From NCBI RefSeq assembly GCF_002864045.1, contig NZ_PJPV01000043.1, forward strand, positions 1 through 33,403: a DNA stretch of 33,403 nt, in the 5' to 3' direction. The notes under the pieces are model-generated. The model worked only from the letters and a program-made list of their open reading frames with translations, was not told the origin of the DNA and ran no database searches. Origin of the DNA: Endozoicomonas acroporae (lineage in GTDB: Bacteria > Pseudomonadota > Gammaproteobacteria > Pseudomonadales > Endozoicomonadaceae). Of the stretch, positions 1 through 8,652 are shown piece after piece. Made by a program: the position numbers and the translations under genes. How positions within the stretch are numbered: the stretch's first letter is position 1; each line of letters starts with the position of its first letter.

Positions 1-19
1 AAGTTTCAGCCTGTTGCAC

Positions 20-613
20 TTATTGTATTACTCCAGCACCAATAACCTGTAACCACAGTACATTCTCAGGGCTCATCAATAGATAGCTAATAAGGGATTG
101 TGAGAACAGCAGAGTGAACAGCAGTACAGCAAAAGGCAGTAATAACAGGGACCACTGCTGCTTCGTCTGATTAAAGCTTGCCTGAATAGCCTCCACTGGA
201 GGCTCCCCCTTAAGGGCAACCCGAAACTCCACAAACATTAGTTTGTACAGCAGATAAAATCCCGGTATCAGGTAGAGGCTAAACCCAAGCATGACTAATA
301 CAAACACGACCAGGTAGCTGGTCGCCAACGGAAAATAGATACCCGCCGACTTTATTAAACTGTCATAAAGGCTTAGCTTCTTACCCTGATCGCGACTCTC
401 AATAAAGAAAATCGCCGCCCCCGTGGCCAGCGGCTCTATCAACACTGATGCAAACAGATCTGCAAACCCGACACTTACCTCGCTATTGCCAGCAAAAGAC
501 TGTTGGAGGTAAAAGCCTGTGATTTCAGAGGGGATAGCAGACAATAGAAATAAAACCGTCAGGCTCAAGCCATAACGGGCAAAAAAGTGTAGCGATTGAA
601 CAATAGATTGCAT
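20..613 (-). CDS. Small multi-pass inner-membrane protein, YciC-like
   Basis: A 197-residue protein made mostly of hydrophobic segments, at about residues 13-34, 58-70, 88-124 and 153-178. Short polar loops contain GFYLLYKLMFVEFRVAL followed by an acidic/proline stretch. The pattern of a long hydrophobic hairpin, then FVEFRVALKGEPPVEAI and a polar linker, then two more helices resembles YciC (UPF0259) and related membrane-domain proteins, but no catalytic motif is visible. It lies 23 nt downstream of the SDR gene on the same strand and may be co-transcribed with it. The ATG at 613 is the natural start. Function is unknown; the coding call is firm, the family assignment is tentative. Confidence 0.7.
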   Translation of the reverse strand: MQSIVQSLHFFARYGLSLTVLFLLSAIPSEITGFYLQQSFAGNSEVSVGFADLFASVLIEPLATGAAIFFIESRDQGKKLSLYDSLIKSAGIYFPLATSYLVVFVLVMLGFSLYLIPGFYLLYKLMFVEFRVALKGEPPVEAIQASFNQTKQQWSLLLLPFAVLLFTLLFSQSLISYLLMSPENVLWLQVIGAGVIQ

Positions 614-636
614 GCAAATTTCACCGGTTAATCAAC

Positions 637-1332
637 TTACCAGGGAATCACTGATCCATCATAATTGATGAACTGGCCACTGTTTTTCAAAGAAAGTTGA
701 TCAATAACCTTGCGAACGCCCCTGATGGATGTTTCCGTATCAATCGGAGCATTAACGCCCCCCATATCCGTCTGAACCCAGCCAGGATGCAATACACCAA
801 CACTGATACCCTTCCCGGCAAGGTCAATAGCCAGACTTTTAGCCACCGCATTCAATGCGGCTTTGGCAGAGCGATAGATATAACTCCCGCCTTTCTGATT
901 GTCCCCCATACTGCCCATTTTACTGGACATCATGATGATTTTTTTCTCATGACTCTGGGCTACTTTTTCCACCAGTGCCTGCGTAACCATCATCGGGGCC
1001 ACCGAATTAACCCGCAAAACTTCCATCCATGGATCAACAGTCACCTCATCATAAGACAGACCGAAAGGGCCATAAATTCCGGCATTATTGATCAGGATAT
1101 CAACGGGCTCTTCAATCACATACTGCAGGTTATGGATCATTCCGGGCTGGGTAATATCCAGGGGAACCAGCTCAAACTGGTAGCCAGCACTGCGTTTCAG
1201 CTCCAGCAGTTTCTGCGACTGTTCCGGAGAACGGCAACAACCGTAAACCTTGGCACCCTGTGCAAGATATTGACGGCACAGTTCCAGACCCAGCCCCCGG
1301 CTAACGCCGGTCACCACCACTATTTTCTGCAT
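637..1332 (-). CDS. Short-chain dehydrogenase/reductase (SDR), C-factor-like
   Basis: A 231-residue classical SDR, an NAD(P)H-dependent oxidoreductase expected in the cytoplasm. The N-terminal Rossmann glycine motif is TGVSRGLG (residues 8-15). NNAGIYG is the conserved NNAG strand, an SS pair (MMSSKMG) occupies the catalytic Ser region, and YIYRSAKAA gives the YxxxK catalytic pair. After the active site, LHPGWVQTDMGG is the typical PGxxxTxMG segment that closes over the cofactor. The order and spacing resemble the CsgA/C-factor-like subgroup of small SDRs, but the substrate cannot be deduced. It is followed at 23 nt by the small membrane protein gene. The overlapping plus-strand open frame is a shadow. 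Confidence 0.9.
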   Translation of the reverse strand: MQKIVVVTGVSRGLGLELCRQYLAQGAKVYGCCRSPEQSQKLLELKRSAGYQFELVPLDITQPGMIHNLQYVIEEPVDILINNAGIYGPFGLSYDEVTVDPWMEVLRVNSVAPMMVTQALVEKVAQSHEKKIIMMSSKMGSMGDNQKGGSYIYRSAKAALNAVAKSLAIDLAGKGISVGVLHPGWVQTDMGGVNAPIDTETSIRGVRKVIDQLSLKNSGQFINYDGSVIPW

Positions 1333-1453
1333 GCAGACTCTCCCGGATAAACTGGCAGCTTCCGTTAGAAATAAAGCTGAAGCCGCCGATAAATTATCTT
1401 ACTCGTAAACAAGGCAAAAAACTTACAAAACATTCTATGATGGCAAACCGGGG

Positions 1454-1882
1454 ATGGAAAAGATGCCTCCAAAAATAACTGGCGACAACCAGACGTCTTA
1501 TATACCTGTACAAGAGGGTCCCTCCCCTGCTAATAACAAAGCCAGTCATAGAGGACGCGAGGTCAGTGAAACCAGGGCGACTCCCCAATCGGACAGAACT
1601 GCTAATGCAACCAGCAATCTGGCCGTTGGCCAACGTCAGGTTGAGTCTTTATCACCTGATCATCTGGAAATGATCAAAGCACTGACAGAACAAGGCCAAT
1701 GGGGTGGTGTTCTGCCCGCAATTCTTGCTTGTAAAACAACGGATCAACTGGAAAAAGTTCTGGCCGAAATAAAAAAAGTCAGTGCTCTGCCCGAAAAGAT
1801 TCATCAGGAAATAGGCATTCACTTTGCGGGCCTCTATGCAAATAGAGCCGCTGGTGCCCTGACCGGAGGACTCAGACCATGA
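1454..1882 (+). CDS. Hypothetical protein, first gene of an unknown two-gene cassette
   Basis: A 142-residue protein I do not recognise. Residues 1-60 are polar and probably disordered (rich in Ser, Thr, Asn, Pro and Arg), a composition seen in type III secreted proteins but not diagnostic. Residues 65-130 look helical ([15 protein letters not shown], then [17 protein letters not shown]). The last codons overlap the next gene by 4 nt (ATGA), so the two are translationally coupled. An in-frame ATG at 1463 is an alternative start; neither has a strong ribosome-binding site. The gene is divergent from the SDR gene and convergent with frd. It could be accessory to the T3SS about 5 kb away, but no sequence motif proves that. 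Confidence 0.6.
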   Translation: MEKMPPKITGDNQTSYIPVQEGPSPANNKASHRGREVSETRATPQSDRTANATSNLAVGQRQVESLSPDHLEMIKALTEQGQWGGVLPAILACKTTDQLEKVLAEIKKVSALPEKIHQEIGIHFAGLYANRAAGALTGGLRP

Positions 1883-2199
1883 CACTCGAAAACCTGGGCA
1901 GTCTCGATCTTATTCTGCAAAAGTCCGATGAACATGACAGCCCGCTGGGGTCCATGATCAGAATGGCGGTGGACAGCTTTATTCAGACACACTCGCTAAC
2001 CGCGGCGAATCGTAATCAAATGGTCAATAGCATCACCCAGAAAATTCACGAGCAGATCAATCAAGTGATGTTCGAGCAGGAAGAGCTACTGACAAAAGAC
2101 CCAACATTAGCGGAAAAAATCACTCAGGCACGCAATCAAAGGCGAATCGAGCAAAATTATCTTCAGGAAAAAAGCCAACGCTCTGAACAAACTTCCTAG
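1879..2199 (+). CDS. Hypothetical helical protein, second gene of the cassette
   Basis: A 106-residue charged, helix-rich protein with no recognised domain. It starts at an ATG overlapping the previous stop (ATGA), with a GGAGG motif about 9 nt upstream, so translation initiation is well supported. Residues 27-65 ([14 protein letters not shown], then [20 protein letters not shown]) and the glutamine/arginine-rich tail look like amphipathic helices or a coiled coil. The size and charge would suit a chaperone or partner for the 142-residue protein encoded just upstream, but this is only inference. It ends 11 nt before the hairpin that terminates the convergent frd operon. Confidence 0.6.
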   Translation: MTLENLGSLDLILQKSDEHDSPLGSMIRMAVDSFIQTHSLTAANRNQMVNSITQKIHEQINQVMFEQEELLTKDPTLAEKITQARNQRRIEQNYLQEKSQRSEQTS

Positions 2200-2210
2200 T
2201 TTTTTATGCC

Positions 2211-2236
2211 AAAAAAAGGGGCTTACTCAGCCCCTT
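2211..2236 (-). terminator. Rho-independent terminator of the frdABCD operon
   Basis: Read on the minus strand, a 7-bp GC-rich stem AAGGGGC / GCCCCTT with a 7-nt loop is followed directly by a run of T. It begins 12 nt beyond the frdD stop codon. The plus-strand cassette ends at 2199, and on that strand no T-run follows the stem, so the element mainly serves frd. Confidence 0.8.
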
Positions 2237-2248
2237 GATACAACCTGA

Positions 2249-2602
2249 TCAGACCAGCAATAAAGCAATGGTTGCCAGGCTGAGAATCAACGTACCACCA
2301 TAACAGGCCATTTTTACCCCACCCCCCGGGTGGAAACCCAGATCGTGAGCACCGTGGTAAATACGGTGAATACAGGCCCAGTAAGAAGGCACCAAAGCCA
2401 CCATCAGCGCCAGCTTGCCAATCCAGCTCTCCAGAAAGAACGCAGACATTCGCTCATAAGAGAGCGCTTCTGCCGGAATAATTTCCAGCGGTACGCCCAG
2501 ACCAACCACAAAAATAATGGCCGGAAAGAAAAAGGCGATAGTGGTGCCACCAGCCCCAAACAGACTCCACAACAGAGGTTCAATATGGCGTTTATTACTC
2601 AT
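2249..2602 (-). CDS. frdD: Fumarate reductase membrane anchor subunit D
   Basis: A 117-residue integral membrane anchor (E. coli FrdD is 119). With FrdC it holds the FrdAB catalytic dimer on the inner membrane and forms the quinol site. Three hydrophobic helices are visible at about residues 12-38, 63-80 and 95-117. The cytoplasmic loop HRIYHGAHDLGFHPG has the conserved His-rich HDL segment of the family. I chose the ATG at 2602 (protein begins MSNKRHIEP) because it has an AGGAGAGGAAAC ribosome-binding region and matches the family's N-terminus. The frame stays open upstream to 2677, but that part overlaps frdC and has no family resemblance. It is the last gene of the operon. Confidence 0.93.
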   Translation of the reverse strand: MSNKRHIEPLLWSLFGAGGTTIAFFFPAIIFVVGLGVPLEIIPAEALSYERMSAFFLESWIGKLALMVALVPSYWACIHRIYHGAHDLGFHPGGGVKMACYGGTLILSLATIALLLV

Positions 2603-2621
2603 GTTTCCTCTCCTATCCCCG

Positions 2622-3011
2622 TCAAAGTCCCATGGTGGCCGCAGCCAGAATGATGGCAGAAACCACTGCCAGGCCAACGTACATCAATTTGTTAACCACA
2701 CTGTCTTTTACCATTTTACGAATCTGCTGTGGCAGAACGCGAGGCGTCATATCGAAATAGGTGACGGCATGGTAAATAGTCAGACCCAGGGTAACCACGG
2801 TAAACAGAATCATTAACGGGTTGGCCTGGAAGGCAAGCCAGCTATTCCAGGCGGCCTCACCCTTGACCAGCTGCATCAGACCGACAAACAGGTTGATGGC
2901 ATAGAGGCCATCAAATACACAGGAGGATTCCCGGATCATGTACTGGCGGTAGAAGGGATGATCCATATACCAGGTGCGCTTCATGGGACGCACATAGGGG
3001 CGACGACTCAT
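2622..3011 (-). CDS. frdC: Fumarate reductase membrane anchor subunit C
   Basis: A 129-residue membrane anchor of fumarate reductase (E. coli 131). The N-terminus RRPYVRPMKRTWY and the FYRQYMIRES segment match E. coli FrdC closely and include the Arg-Glu pair near the quinol-binding site. Three transmembrane helices follow. The ATG at 3011 shares its A with the frdB stop (TGATG) and has GGAG 7 nt upstream. A GTG one codon earlier is possible but too close to that site. The overlap indicates translational coupling with frdB. Confidence 0.93.
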   Translation of the reverse strand: MSRRPYVRPMKRTWYMDHPFYRQYMIRESSCVFDGLYAINLFVGLMQLVKGEAAWNSWLAFQANPLMILFTVVTLGLTIYHAVTYFDMTPRVLPQQIRKMVKDSVVNKLMYVGLAVVSAIILAAATMGL

Positions 3012-3760
3012 CACTTGTCTCCTTTACGTGGCATCAGGAAAGAGAGCGCCCAATCCTGAGAACCCTGCAGTTTGTTCTGGTTGATGGCAGCGGCCGGGTC
3101 AACATTCTTTGGACAAACCTCAGAACAGTAACCCACAAAGGTACAGGACCAGACACCATTCTTGCCCTGAATCACTTCGGTACGCTGTTCATAGCCATCA
3201 TCACGGCTGTCCAGGTTATAACGGTGGCCCAGGGCAATCACCGCAGGCCCGGTAAACAGTGGGTTCAAGCCCATCTGTGGACACGCGGAGTAGCAGAGCA
3301 TGCAGTTAATGCACATGGAGAACTGCTTATAAAGGCCCAGCTGCTGAGGCGTCTGCTTATTCACCCCTTCCTCAACCGGCTTCTCCATCGCATTGATGAT
3401 GTAGGGTTTCACTGACTCCAGTTTCTTGATGAAGTCTTCTGAGTCAATCACCAGATCCTTTTCAATCGGGAAGTTAGCCAGTGGCTCAACCCGAATGGGG
3501 TTCGGATAGTAATCCCGCAGGAAGGTTTCGCAGCCGAGCTTTGGTGTACCGTTGATCACCATGCCACAGCTGCCACACACCGCCATACGGCAGGACCAGC
3601 GGTAAGCCAGGCTGGAATCCAGTTCATCCTTGATATGCTCAAGGGCATCCAGCATGGACCAGGCTTCCACATAAGGAATAGTGAAAGTGCCAAATGTCGG
3701 CTTGTCATCGGTTTCCGGGTTATAACGCAGAATCTCGATGGTTAAGGTTTTATCACTCAT
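3011..3760 (-). CDS. frdB: Fumarate reductase iron-sulfur subunit
   Basis: A 249-residue electron-transfer subunit that carries electrons from the quinol site to the FAD of FrdA through three Fe-S clusters. The [2Fe-2S] ligands are C57, C62, C65 and C77 (CRMAVCGSC, then LGCETF), at the same numbers as in E. coli. The C-terminal domain has [15 protein letters not shown] and [14 protein letters not shown] for the [4Fe-4S] and [3Fe-4S] clusters. The start has a textbook AGGAGG site. The residue between the first two cysteines of the second motif and the FrdC/FrdD pair argue for fumarate reductase rather than succinate dehydrogenase. It lies 9 nt after frdA and overlaps frdC. Confidence 0.96.
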   Translation of the reverse strand: MSDKTLTIEILRYNPETDDKPTFGTFTIPYVEAWSMLDALEHIKDELDSSLAYRWSCRMAVCGSCGMVINGTPKLGCETFLRDYYPNPIRVEPLANFPIEKDLVIDSEDFIKKLESVKPYIINAMEKPVEEGVNKQTPQQLGLYKQFSMCINCMLCYSACPQMGLNPLFTGPAVIALGHRYNLDSRDDGYEQRTEVIQGKNGVWSCTFVGYCSEVCPKNVDPAAAINQNKLQGSQDWALSFLMPRKGDK

Positions 3761-3769
3761 GGGGCCTCC

Positions 3770-5545
3770 TTACTTCCCTTCGCCGTTTTTCTCAGCCGCC
3801 GCGCCATAGACGCGCTCTTCTGGCTGGAAGCGGGTTACATTCACGTCTTCATATTCCAGACGAGGCTTGGCATCACCGTTATAGAAGGTGACGGAGTGTT
3901 TCAGGAAGTTGACATCATCACGGGCTTCGAAGCCATCAATACGCTGGTGCGCACCACGGGACTCCTTACGTTCAACACCGCCAAGGGCCATACACTCAGC
4001 AACCATCAGGGAGCTTTGCAGTTCAAAGGCCTGCAGCAGTTCGGTATTGAAGACCTTGCTCTTGTCTTCCACCTTGACGTTTTTGAAGCGCTCACGCAGT
4101 TCGGAGATCTTGTCCAAACCGGCCTGCATCTCTTCACCCACCCGGTAAATACCAAAGCTGTCTTCCATGGTTTTCACCATTTCGTGACGCAGGTGCGATG
4201 CTTTCTCAGTACCATTGGCATTGCGCAGGCTTTCGATAGCTGCCAGGTGCGCTTTTGCCTGATCCAGCAATTTGCGTTCATCAGACATCACGTTCTGGCT
4301 GGCAAAATCCGCCGCACTTTCACCGGCAACCTTACCGAAGACCACCGTCTCTGCCAGAGAATTGGAACCGAGACGGTTGGCCCCGTGCATACCGACGCTG
4401 GCACATTCACCGGCAGCGAACAGACCGGCCAGATCGGTGGCACAGTTGATGTCCGCTCTGACACCACCCATGGTGTAATGAACCGCAGGACGAACCGGAA
4501 TTGGCTGATGAACCGGATCAACCCCCAGGTAGTTTTTCGCCAGGGAACAGATCAGTGGCAGACGCTCCATCAGCTTCTGTTCGCCCAGGTGACGCAGGTC
4601 CAGGTGCACCACATCGCCCAGTGGCGTTTCAATGGTGCGGCCCTTGCGCTGCTCCTGCCAGAAGGCCTGGGACAGCTTGTCACGCGGGCCCAGTTCCATG
4701 TATTTGTTCTTTGGTTGACCAACCGGAGTCTCTGGCCCCAGGCCATAATCCTGCAGGTAACGGTAACCATCCTTGTTCAACAGGATACCGCCTTCACCAC
4801 GACAACCTTCCGTCATCAACACACCAGAACCTGGCAGACCGGTTGGGTGGTACTGCACAAACTCCATATCACGCAGCGGTGCGCCAGCACGCAGGGCCAT
4901 GGCATGGCCGTCACCGGTCACAATGGCACCATTGGTGTTAAAACGGAAAATACGACCAGAGCCGCCTGTTGCCAGCACCACTGACTTCGCCAGGAATACT
5001 TTTGGTTCGCCGGTTTTCACTTCGATGGCAACAACGCCCTGGGCACGGCCATCTTCCATGATCAGGTCAGTGGCAAAATACTCATCGAAACGTTCAATGG
5101 ATGGATACTTGGTGGACGTCTGGAACAATGTGTGAAGCATGTGGAAGCCAGATTTGTCCGCAGCAAACCAAGTGCGCTCAATCTTCATACCACCAAAAGC
5201 ACGAACGTTTACGTCACCGTCGTCCTTACGGTTCCAGGGGCAGCCCCAGTGCTCCAGGCGGATCATCTCTTCAGTGGCGTGGGACACAAAGTAATCCACC
5301 ACATCCTGATCGCAGAGCCAGTCACCACCGGCCACCGTGTCAACAAAGTGGTTTTCCAGAGAGTCATGATCCTGAATGACACCGGCTGAACCGCCTTCTG
5401 CAGCCACCGTATGACTCCGCATAGGGTAGACTTTGGAAATCAATGCCACTTTAAGCTCAGGATTTTTTTCGGCAACGGCAATCGCAGCCCGAAGACCGGC
5501 ACCTCCGGCACCGACAATGGCTACATCAGCCTTTATGACCTGCAT
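3770..5545 (-). CDS. frdA: Fumarate reductase flavoprotein subunit
   Basis: A 591-residue catalytic subunit that reduces fumarate to succinate as terminal electron acceptor in anaerobic respiration. The N-terminal FAD-binding motif is VGAGGAGLRAA (residues 11-21). His45 in MRSHTVAAEGG is the covalent FAD attachment site. VQYHPTG and TEGCRGEGGIL carry active-site His and Arg, and ESRGAHQR closes the capping region. Similarity to E. coli FrdA (602 residues) runs almost end to end. I chose the ATG at 5545 (MQVIKADVAIVG) because it matches the E. coli N-terminus and follows an AGAGGT site; the frame remains open to 5593. It is the first gene of frdABCD. A possible FNR site lies upstream. Confidence 0.96.
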   Translation of the reverse strand: MQVIKADVAIVGAGGAGLRAAIAVAEKNPELKVALISKVYPMRSHTVAAEGGSAGVIQDHDSLENHFVDTVAGGDWLCDQDVVDYFVSHATEEMIRLEHWGCPWNRKDDGDVNVRAFGGMKIERTWFAADKSGFHMLHTLFQTSTKYPSIERFDEYFATDLIMEDGRAQGVVAIEVKTGEPKVFLAKSVVLATGGSGRIFRFNTNGAIVTGDGHAMALRAGAPLRDMEFVQYHPTGLPGSGVLMTEGCRGEGGILLNKDGYRYLQDYGLGPETPVGQPKNKYMELGPRDKLSQAFWQEQRKGRTIETPLGDVVHLDLRHLGEQKLMERLPLICSLAKNYLGVDPVHQPIPVRPAVHYTMGGVRADINCATDLAGLFAAGECASVGMHGANRLGSNSLAETVVFGKVAGESAADFASQNVMSDERKLLDQAKAHLAAIESLRNANGTEKASHLRHEMVKTMEDSFGIYRVGEEMQAGLDKISELRERFKNVKVEDKSKVFNTELLQAFELQSSLMVAECMALGGVERKESRGAHQRIDGFEARDDVNFLKHSVTFYNGDAKPRLEYEDVNVTRFQPEERVYGAAAEKNGEGK

Positions 5546-5846
5546 ACGCAAACCTCTACCGCCGTTCACCACCATCTCCGGGAAGAGTCCCAAATAGAGA
5601 CAGCCAGCGAACTGGCCAAAATGAATAATAAGAGAAGGGTTAAAAATCTAGAACTGAAGTTTATATAAACCTGAAATTAAAGCCATTGATATAAAACAAA
5701 AATAAATCAACATTTCGGAAAAACCGTAATTTCAATATAAATCAATAGGATCAACCACTATAAGCAACCGCTTAAACTTTAGGGTATGCAGATTTATTGT
5801 TTAATTAACAAAGGTTCACTTTTAATTATCAACTTACGCAAAAAGC
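5546..5846. other. AT-rich intergenic region between frdA and the permease gene
   Basis: About 300 bases with no credible gene. It must hold the frdA promoter (minus strand), and it lies downstream of the permease gene. It is AT-rich, with several short TTGAT/ATCAA-like half sites. No clear terminator with stem and T-run was found for the permease gene. Confidence 0.5.
5732..5745. promoter_or_regulatory. Possible FNR/Anr-type site upstream of frdA
   Basis: TCAAT-ATAA-ATCAA matches the FNR palindrome TTGAT-N4-ATCAA at 8 of 10 defined positions. The centre lies about 193 nt upstream of the frdA start, so the transcript leader would be long if this were a standard -41.5 site. Oxygen control by FNR is known for frd in E. 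coli; here it is inferred from a single imperfect site. Confidence 0.25.
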
Positions 5847-7043
5847 CTATAGCCTCGAAATAAATTGAGACACAATGATGACACAGCCAAATACAAAACA
5901 GGTTGACATCAAAACCGTTCCCCCGGGTGCCCGAAACCGGTTTTCATAGGCCGGTTGCTTTCTTAGTACATAGACCATTGCCGTAGGCAAAAGGATAGCC
6001 AGAATAGCCAGAGCAACTGCTGCATAACCCAGGGCGGCGACAAAACCATCCGGAAACATAATGGCAATAATAACCGGTGGGATAAAGGTCACCAGGGCGG
6101 TCTGCAGCCGATGGATGCGGGTATCCGCCCTTTGTAATAAGTTGGCAAGATAATCAAACAGCCCAAGGGCAACGCCCAACACGGATGTCAATAAGGCCAG
6201 ATCAGAAAACAGGTACAGAATAGTGTGTACATCTTTATCACTGCTTAATGCTGAAATTAAATGAGCCGTTGCCCCGGTTGACTGACTGATTTGCAGTAAT
6301 AAGCCTTCGGGCAATACCCCCATCACCGCCACCAGCCACAAGATATAAACCACCAGCGGGATCAGGGTCGCTAACAGAAAAATAAGGGGAATATGCTGCA
6401 GCTGCTTCTTTTGATAAATGATAATGCTGGGAATGCCACCATGATAACCGAACGAAGTAAATATCACCGGCAGTGCCGCCAGAACCGATAAATACTCAAC
6501 CCTCGCCGTATGTATCATGCTCTCATAACGCACCAAAGGTGCCAGTGACATCAGGGCAAGAATAAAAGTAACGATCATCAGGGTGAAAAAGATACGGTTA
6601 ACAAGATCCACTGCCCGGGTGCTGTAATAAACAAAGGCACCGGCAATCAGGGCAAAAAACATCACGCACAGCTGAGAGGAAGCTCCGGGAACCACTGATT
6701 GAGCGTACTGCGCCAGTAACGATCCGCCCCCGGCAAAGTAGGCGGACATCAATGCGTAAAAAAGCCCGAGAGGGGCAATGGCAGAGAGCACCTTCCCCAT
6801 CCGCCCTAATGTTCTGCTGGCCATGGTATACAAATTACAGCCAGGCTTGATAGCGACATTGGCCTCAAAGGCATAAAGGGCAGAGATAACCGCAAAGAAT
6901 GCCGTCACCGCAAAAATAATCATAACCGGCATCAACCCGGTACTGGCTGATACCAGCGGCAAAGCAAGCATGCCCGCACCGATGGCCGTTCCTGACAAAA
7001 TTAACGCACTGCCAATTACGGTGGAACGACTGGATTCAGACAT
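5847..7043 (-). CDS. Aromatic amino acid permease (TyrP/Mtr/HAAAP family)
   Basis: A 398-residue inner-membrane transporter with about 11 transmembrane helices. The N-terminal signature SALILSGTAIGAGMLALPL is the hallmark of the hydroxy/aromatic amino acid permease family, in which the GTAIGAGMLALP segment forms the substrate-binding first helix. FTSFGYHGGIPSI is the second conserved family motif. These proteins bring tyrosine or tryptophan in with protons. TyrP-like is the best guess, but which amino acid is carried cannot be told. The ATG at 7043 has AAAGG 9 nt upstream and is preferred over a TTG two codons earlier. The gene stands alone between the T3SS block and frd, both on the same strand. 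Confidence 0.9.
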   Translation of the reverse strand: MSESSRSTVIGSALILSGTAIGAGMLALPLVSASTGLMPVMIIFAVTAFFAVISALYAFEANVAIKPGCNLYTMASRTLGRMGKVLSAIAPLGLFYALMSAYFAGGGSLLAQYAQSVVPGASSQLCVMFFALIAGAFVYYSTRAVDLVNRIFFTLMIVTFILALMSLAPLVRYESMIHTARVEYLSVLAALPVIFTSFGYHGGIPSIIIYQKKQLQHIPLIFLLATLIPLVVYILWLVAVMGVLPEGLLLQISQSTGATAHLISALSSDKDVHTILYLFSDLALLTSVLGVALGLFDYLANLLQRADTRIHRLQTALVTFIPPVIIAIMFPDGFVAALGYAAVALAILAILLPTAMVYVLRKQPAYENRFRAPGGTVLMSTCFVFGCVIIVSQFISRL

Positions 7044-7224
7044 AAGCAAGTACCTTTACTGAATATAAATTTCAGTGATAAAGATAGGGGAATTTAATGG
7101 AGATACCTGCCTGATTATGTCCTGCTGGACAAGGTAAGCCTCAAACGGAGGTAAATACTGCTTATCTCAGCGGCTTCTTCCAACAACAGCTGCCTGGGTA
7201 CTCTGAAAATCTGCAGAGCACTCG

Positions 7225-7884
7225 CTATTCAGCCTTGTCAGCTATGTCGGCCTCACGACTGCGCGCAGCTAATGATTGGAGACTGTCAAACCGCTTCTGT
7301 AATGCCCGTAACTGAACATCAACACTGGCATCAACAACGCCGATTTCACTCTCCATAATACAATCACCGGATGAGAGCCGGGGATCAGCCACAAGATCAA
7401 TAAAACCAACGCCTTTATACTCTGCCAGAATGGTATTCAGGCGCGACTGAACAGCACTGTACTGAGCGGATGGCACACGGATGGTGACATGTTTCTCATT
7501 TCTGACATGTTGCAGGGCATTTTTAACCAGGCTTATGGCCAACTCTTCCTGATCGAATTCACCGATGATTTTTTTCACACCGGAAAGCAGGATATTCGCA
7601 AGGGTATTTTCAATATCTGAAAGATAATTGATCGTCCTGCTGACCACTTTCAACATGTGATCTGTCTGCTCAGCCTTACTTTCCGCCAAACCTTCCTGAT
7701 ACCCGCGTTTTTTTTCCTGCTCATAGGCCTGGCGGGCTTCCTCAGTAATACCGGCAGCCTGCTCCCGGGCTGCCTTAATAATTTCCTGGGCTTCAAGATA
7801 AACAACATAGTCATCTGCCTTGAGCACTTTGCAGGTTGGATCCAGCTCCAGCTGGACATTATTCAGGATAACAGGTGCCGCCAC
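7225..7884 (-). CDS. sctL: T3SS stator protein SctL (YscL/FliH family)
   Basis: A 219-residue cytoplasmic stator that links the export ATPase SctN to the SctK/SctQ sorting platform. Residues 35-80 form a long charged helix or coiled coil (AREQAAGITEEARQAYEQEK, then GYQEGLAESKAEQ), as in YscL/HrpE. The C-terminal domain has the family pattern VRNEKHVTIRVPS and LSSGDCIMESEIGVVDASV, the V-ATPase E-subunit-like fold. The start is a GTG at 7884 with an AGAGGTGA site 7 nt upstream, and the gene overlaps sctK by 22 nt. It is the last T3SS gene in the run. The partner ATPase sctN, which normally follows in Ysc-type operons, is absent here. Confidence 0.9.
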   Translation of the reverse strand: MAAPVILNNVQLELDPTCKVLKADDYVVYLEAQEIIKAAREQAAGITEEARQAYEQEKKRGYQEGLAESKAEQTDHMLKVVSRTINYLSDIENTLANILLSGVKKIIGEFDQEELAISLVKNALQHVRNEKHVTIRVPSAQYSAVQSRLNTILAEYKGVGFIDLVADPRLSSGDCIMESEIGVVDASVDVQLRALQKRFDSLQSLAARSREADIADKAE

Positions 7885-8555
7885 TGTCGATTCACCTCTT
7901 TATGAGTTTTTACCAGTAACTTCACACACTGGGCTTTGTCCAGTCCCCCGGCACCTGGTGAACTCAAGGTCTTTTTCCAGCTGCTGGGCATTTTTAATAT
8001 CAACCGTTGCCGAAAGGCTCCGGGCAAATCAGAAAACGCTGTGGCAATAACCTGTCGGCCATTGAGTTCCAGAAATGCTTTAAATCGATCCAGGTGTTTC
8101 CAGTCAATGAGTACACCGGGGCCATTTTTTTCTGAAGCACGGCTGATAAACTGCGCTTTTTTCACGGTAAAGCGGTAGGCCTCTTCGCCCAGGCATTTCT
8201 CCAGCGCCTTACGCTCATCACGACGAATCACTGACCGAACAGTGGCTTCGTTGAGAATCAGCCCGATGTACAAAGCCAACTGTTCAATTTCTTCGGCACT
8301 GGCAAATACTATCCTTTTATCCGGGCGATCAAAGTCATAATCAAACTGCTTGGCGATGCCAAACTTGCTCAGAAGGTAGTTTGACAGACTAAATTGTGCA
8401 GGCTCACTGGTCTGAAGCGATTTCAGTAACTTGAAATGTTTATCCGATTTAAGCCAGCTAGCATGCACATAACGAACAGGAAAGAAGTTAAACTCAACCA
8501 TATGATTGAACAGGCTTGTTCCATTATATTCCTGAAAAACATTGTTACTGTTCAT
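7863..8555 (-). CDS. sctK: T3SS sorting-platform protein SctK (YscK family)
   Basis: A 230-residue protein assigned to the YscK/PscK family, the cytoplasmic adaptor joining the inner-membrane ring to the SctQ/SctL sorting platform. Supporting features are the length, the position exactly between sctJ and sctL as in the Yersinia virC operon, and a FNFFPVRYVHASWL segment near the N-terminus typical of the group. A helical body with LALYIGLILNEATVRSVIRR and a basic, tryptophan-containing C-terminus complete it. This is one of the fastest-evolving T3SS components, so the call rests partly on context. The 3' end overlaps sctL by 22 nt. Confidence 0.82.
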   Translation of the reverse strand: MNSNNVFQEYNGTSLFNHMVEFNFFPVRYVHASWLKSDKHFKLLKSLQTSEPAQFSLSNYLLSKFGIAKQFDYDFDRPDKRIVFASAEEIEQLALYIGLILNEATVRSVIRRDERKALEKCLGEEAYRFTVKKAQFISRASEKNGPGVLIDWKHLDRFKAFLELNGRQVIATAFSDLPGAFRQRLILKMPSSWKKTLSSPGAGGLDKAQCVKLLVKTHKEVNRQWRHLLS

Positions 8556-8652
8556 TGGTCATTTCACTCCAACCCCATACACTCCAATGAGTCACCATTG
8601 AACGGTGCATGCACTGTCCGACAAATAATTGTAGTCTTGAGCAAATCATCCG

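Noticed and set aside
697..1350. Long plus-strand open frame over the SDR gene
   Set aside because: It is the antisense shadow of a gene with all SDR motifs. Its product has no domain and no ribosome-binding site was seen.
3896..4984. 362-codon plus-strand open frame inside frdA
   Set aside because: The minus-strand FrdA is near-identical in layout to E. coli FrdA. The antisense frame has the composition of a shadow ORF.
7044..7224. Terminator search between sctL and the permease gene
   Set aside because: Only poor, interrupted pairings near 7165-7190 with no T-run. No terminator was called.
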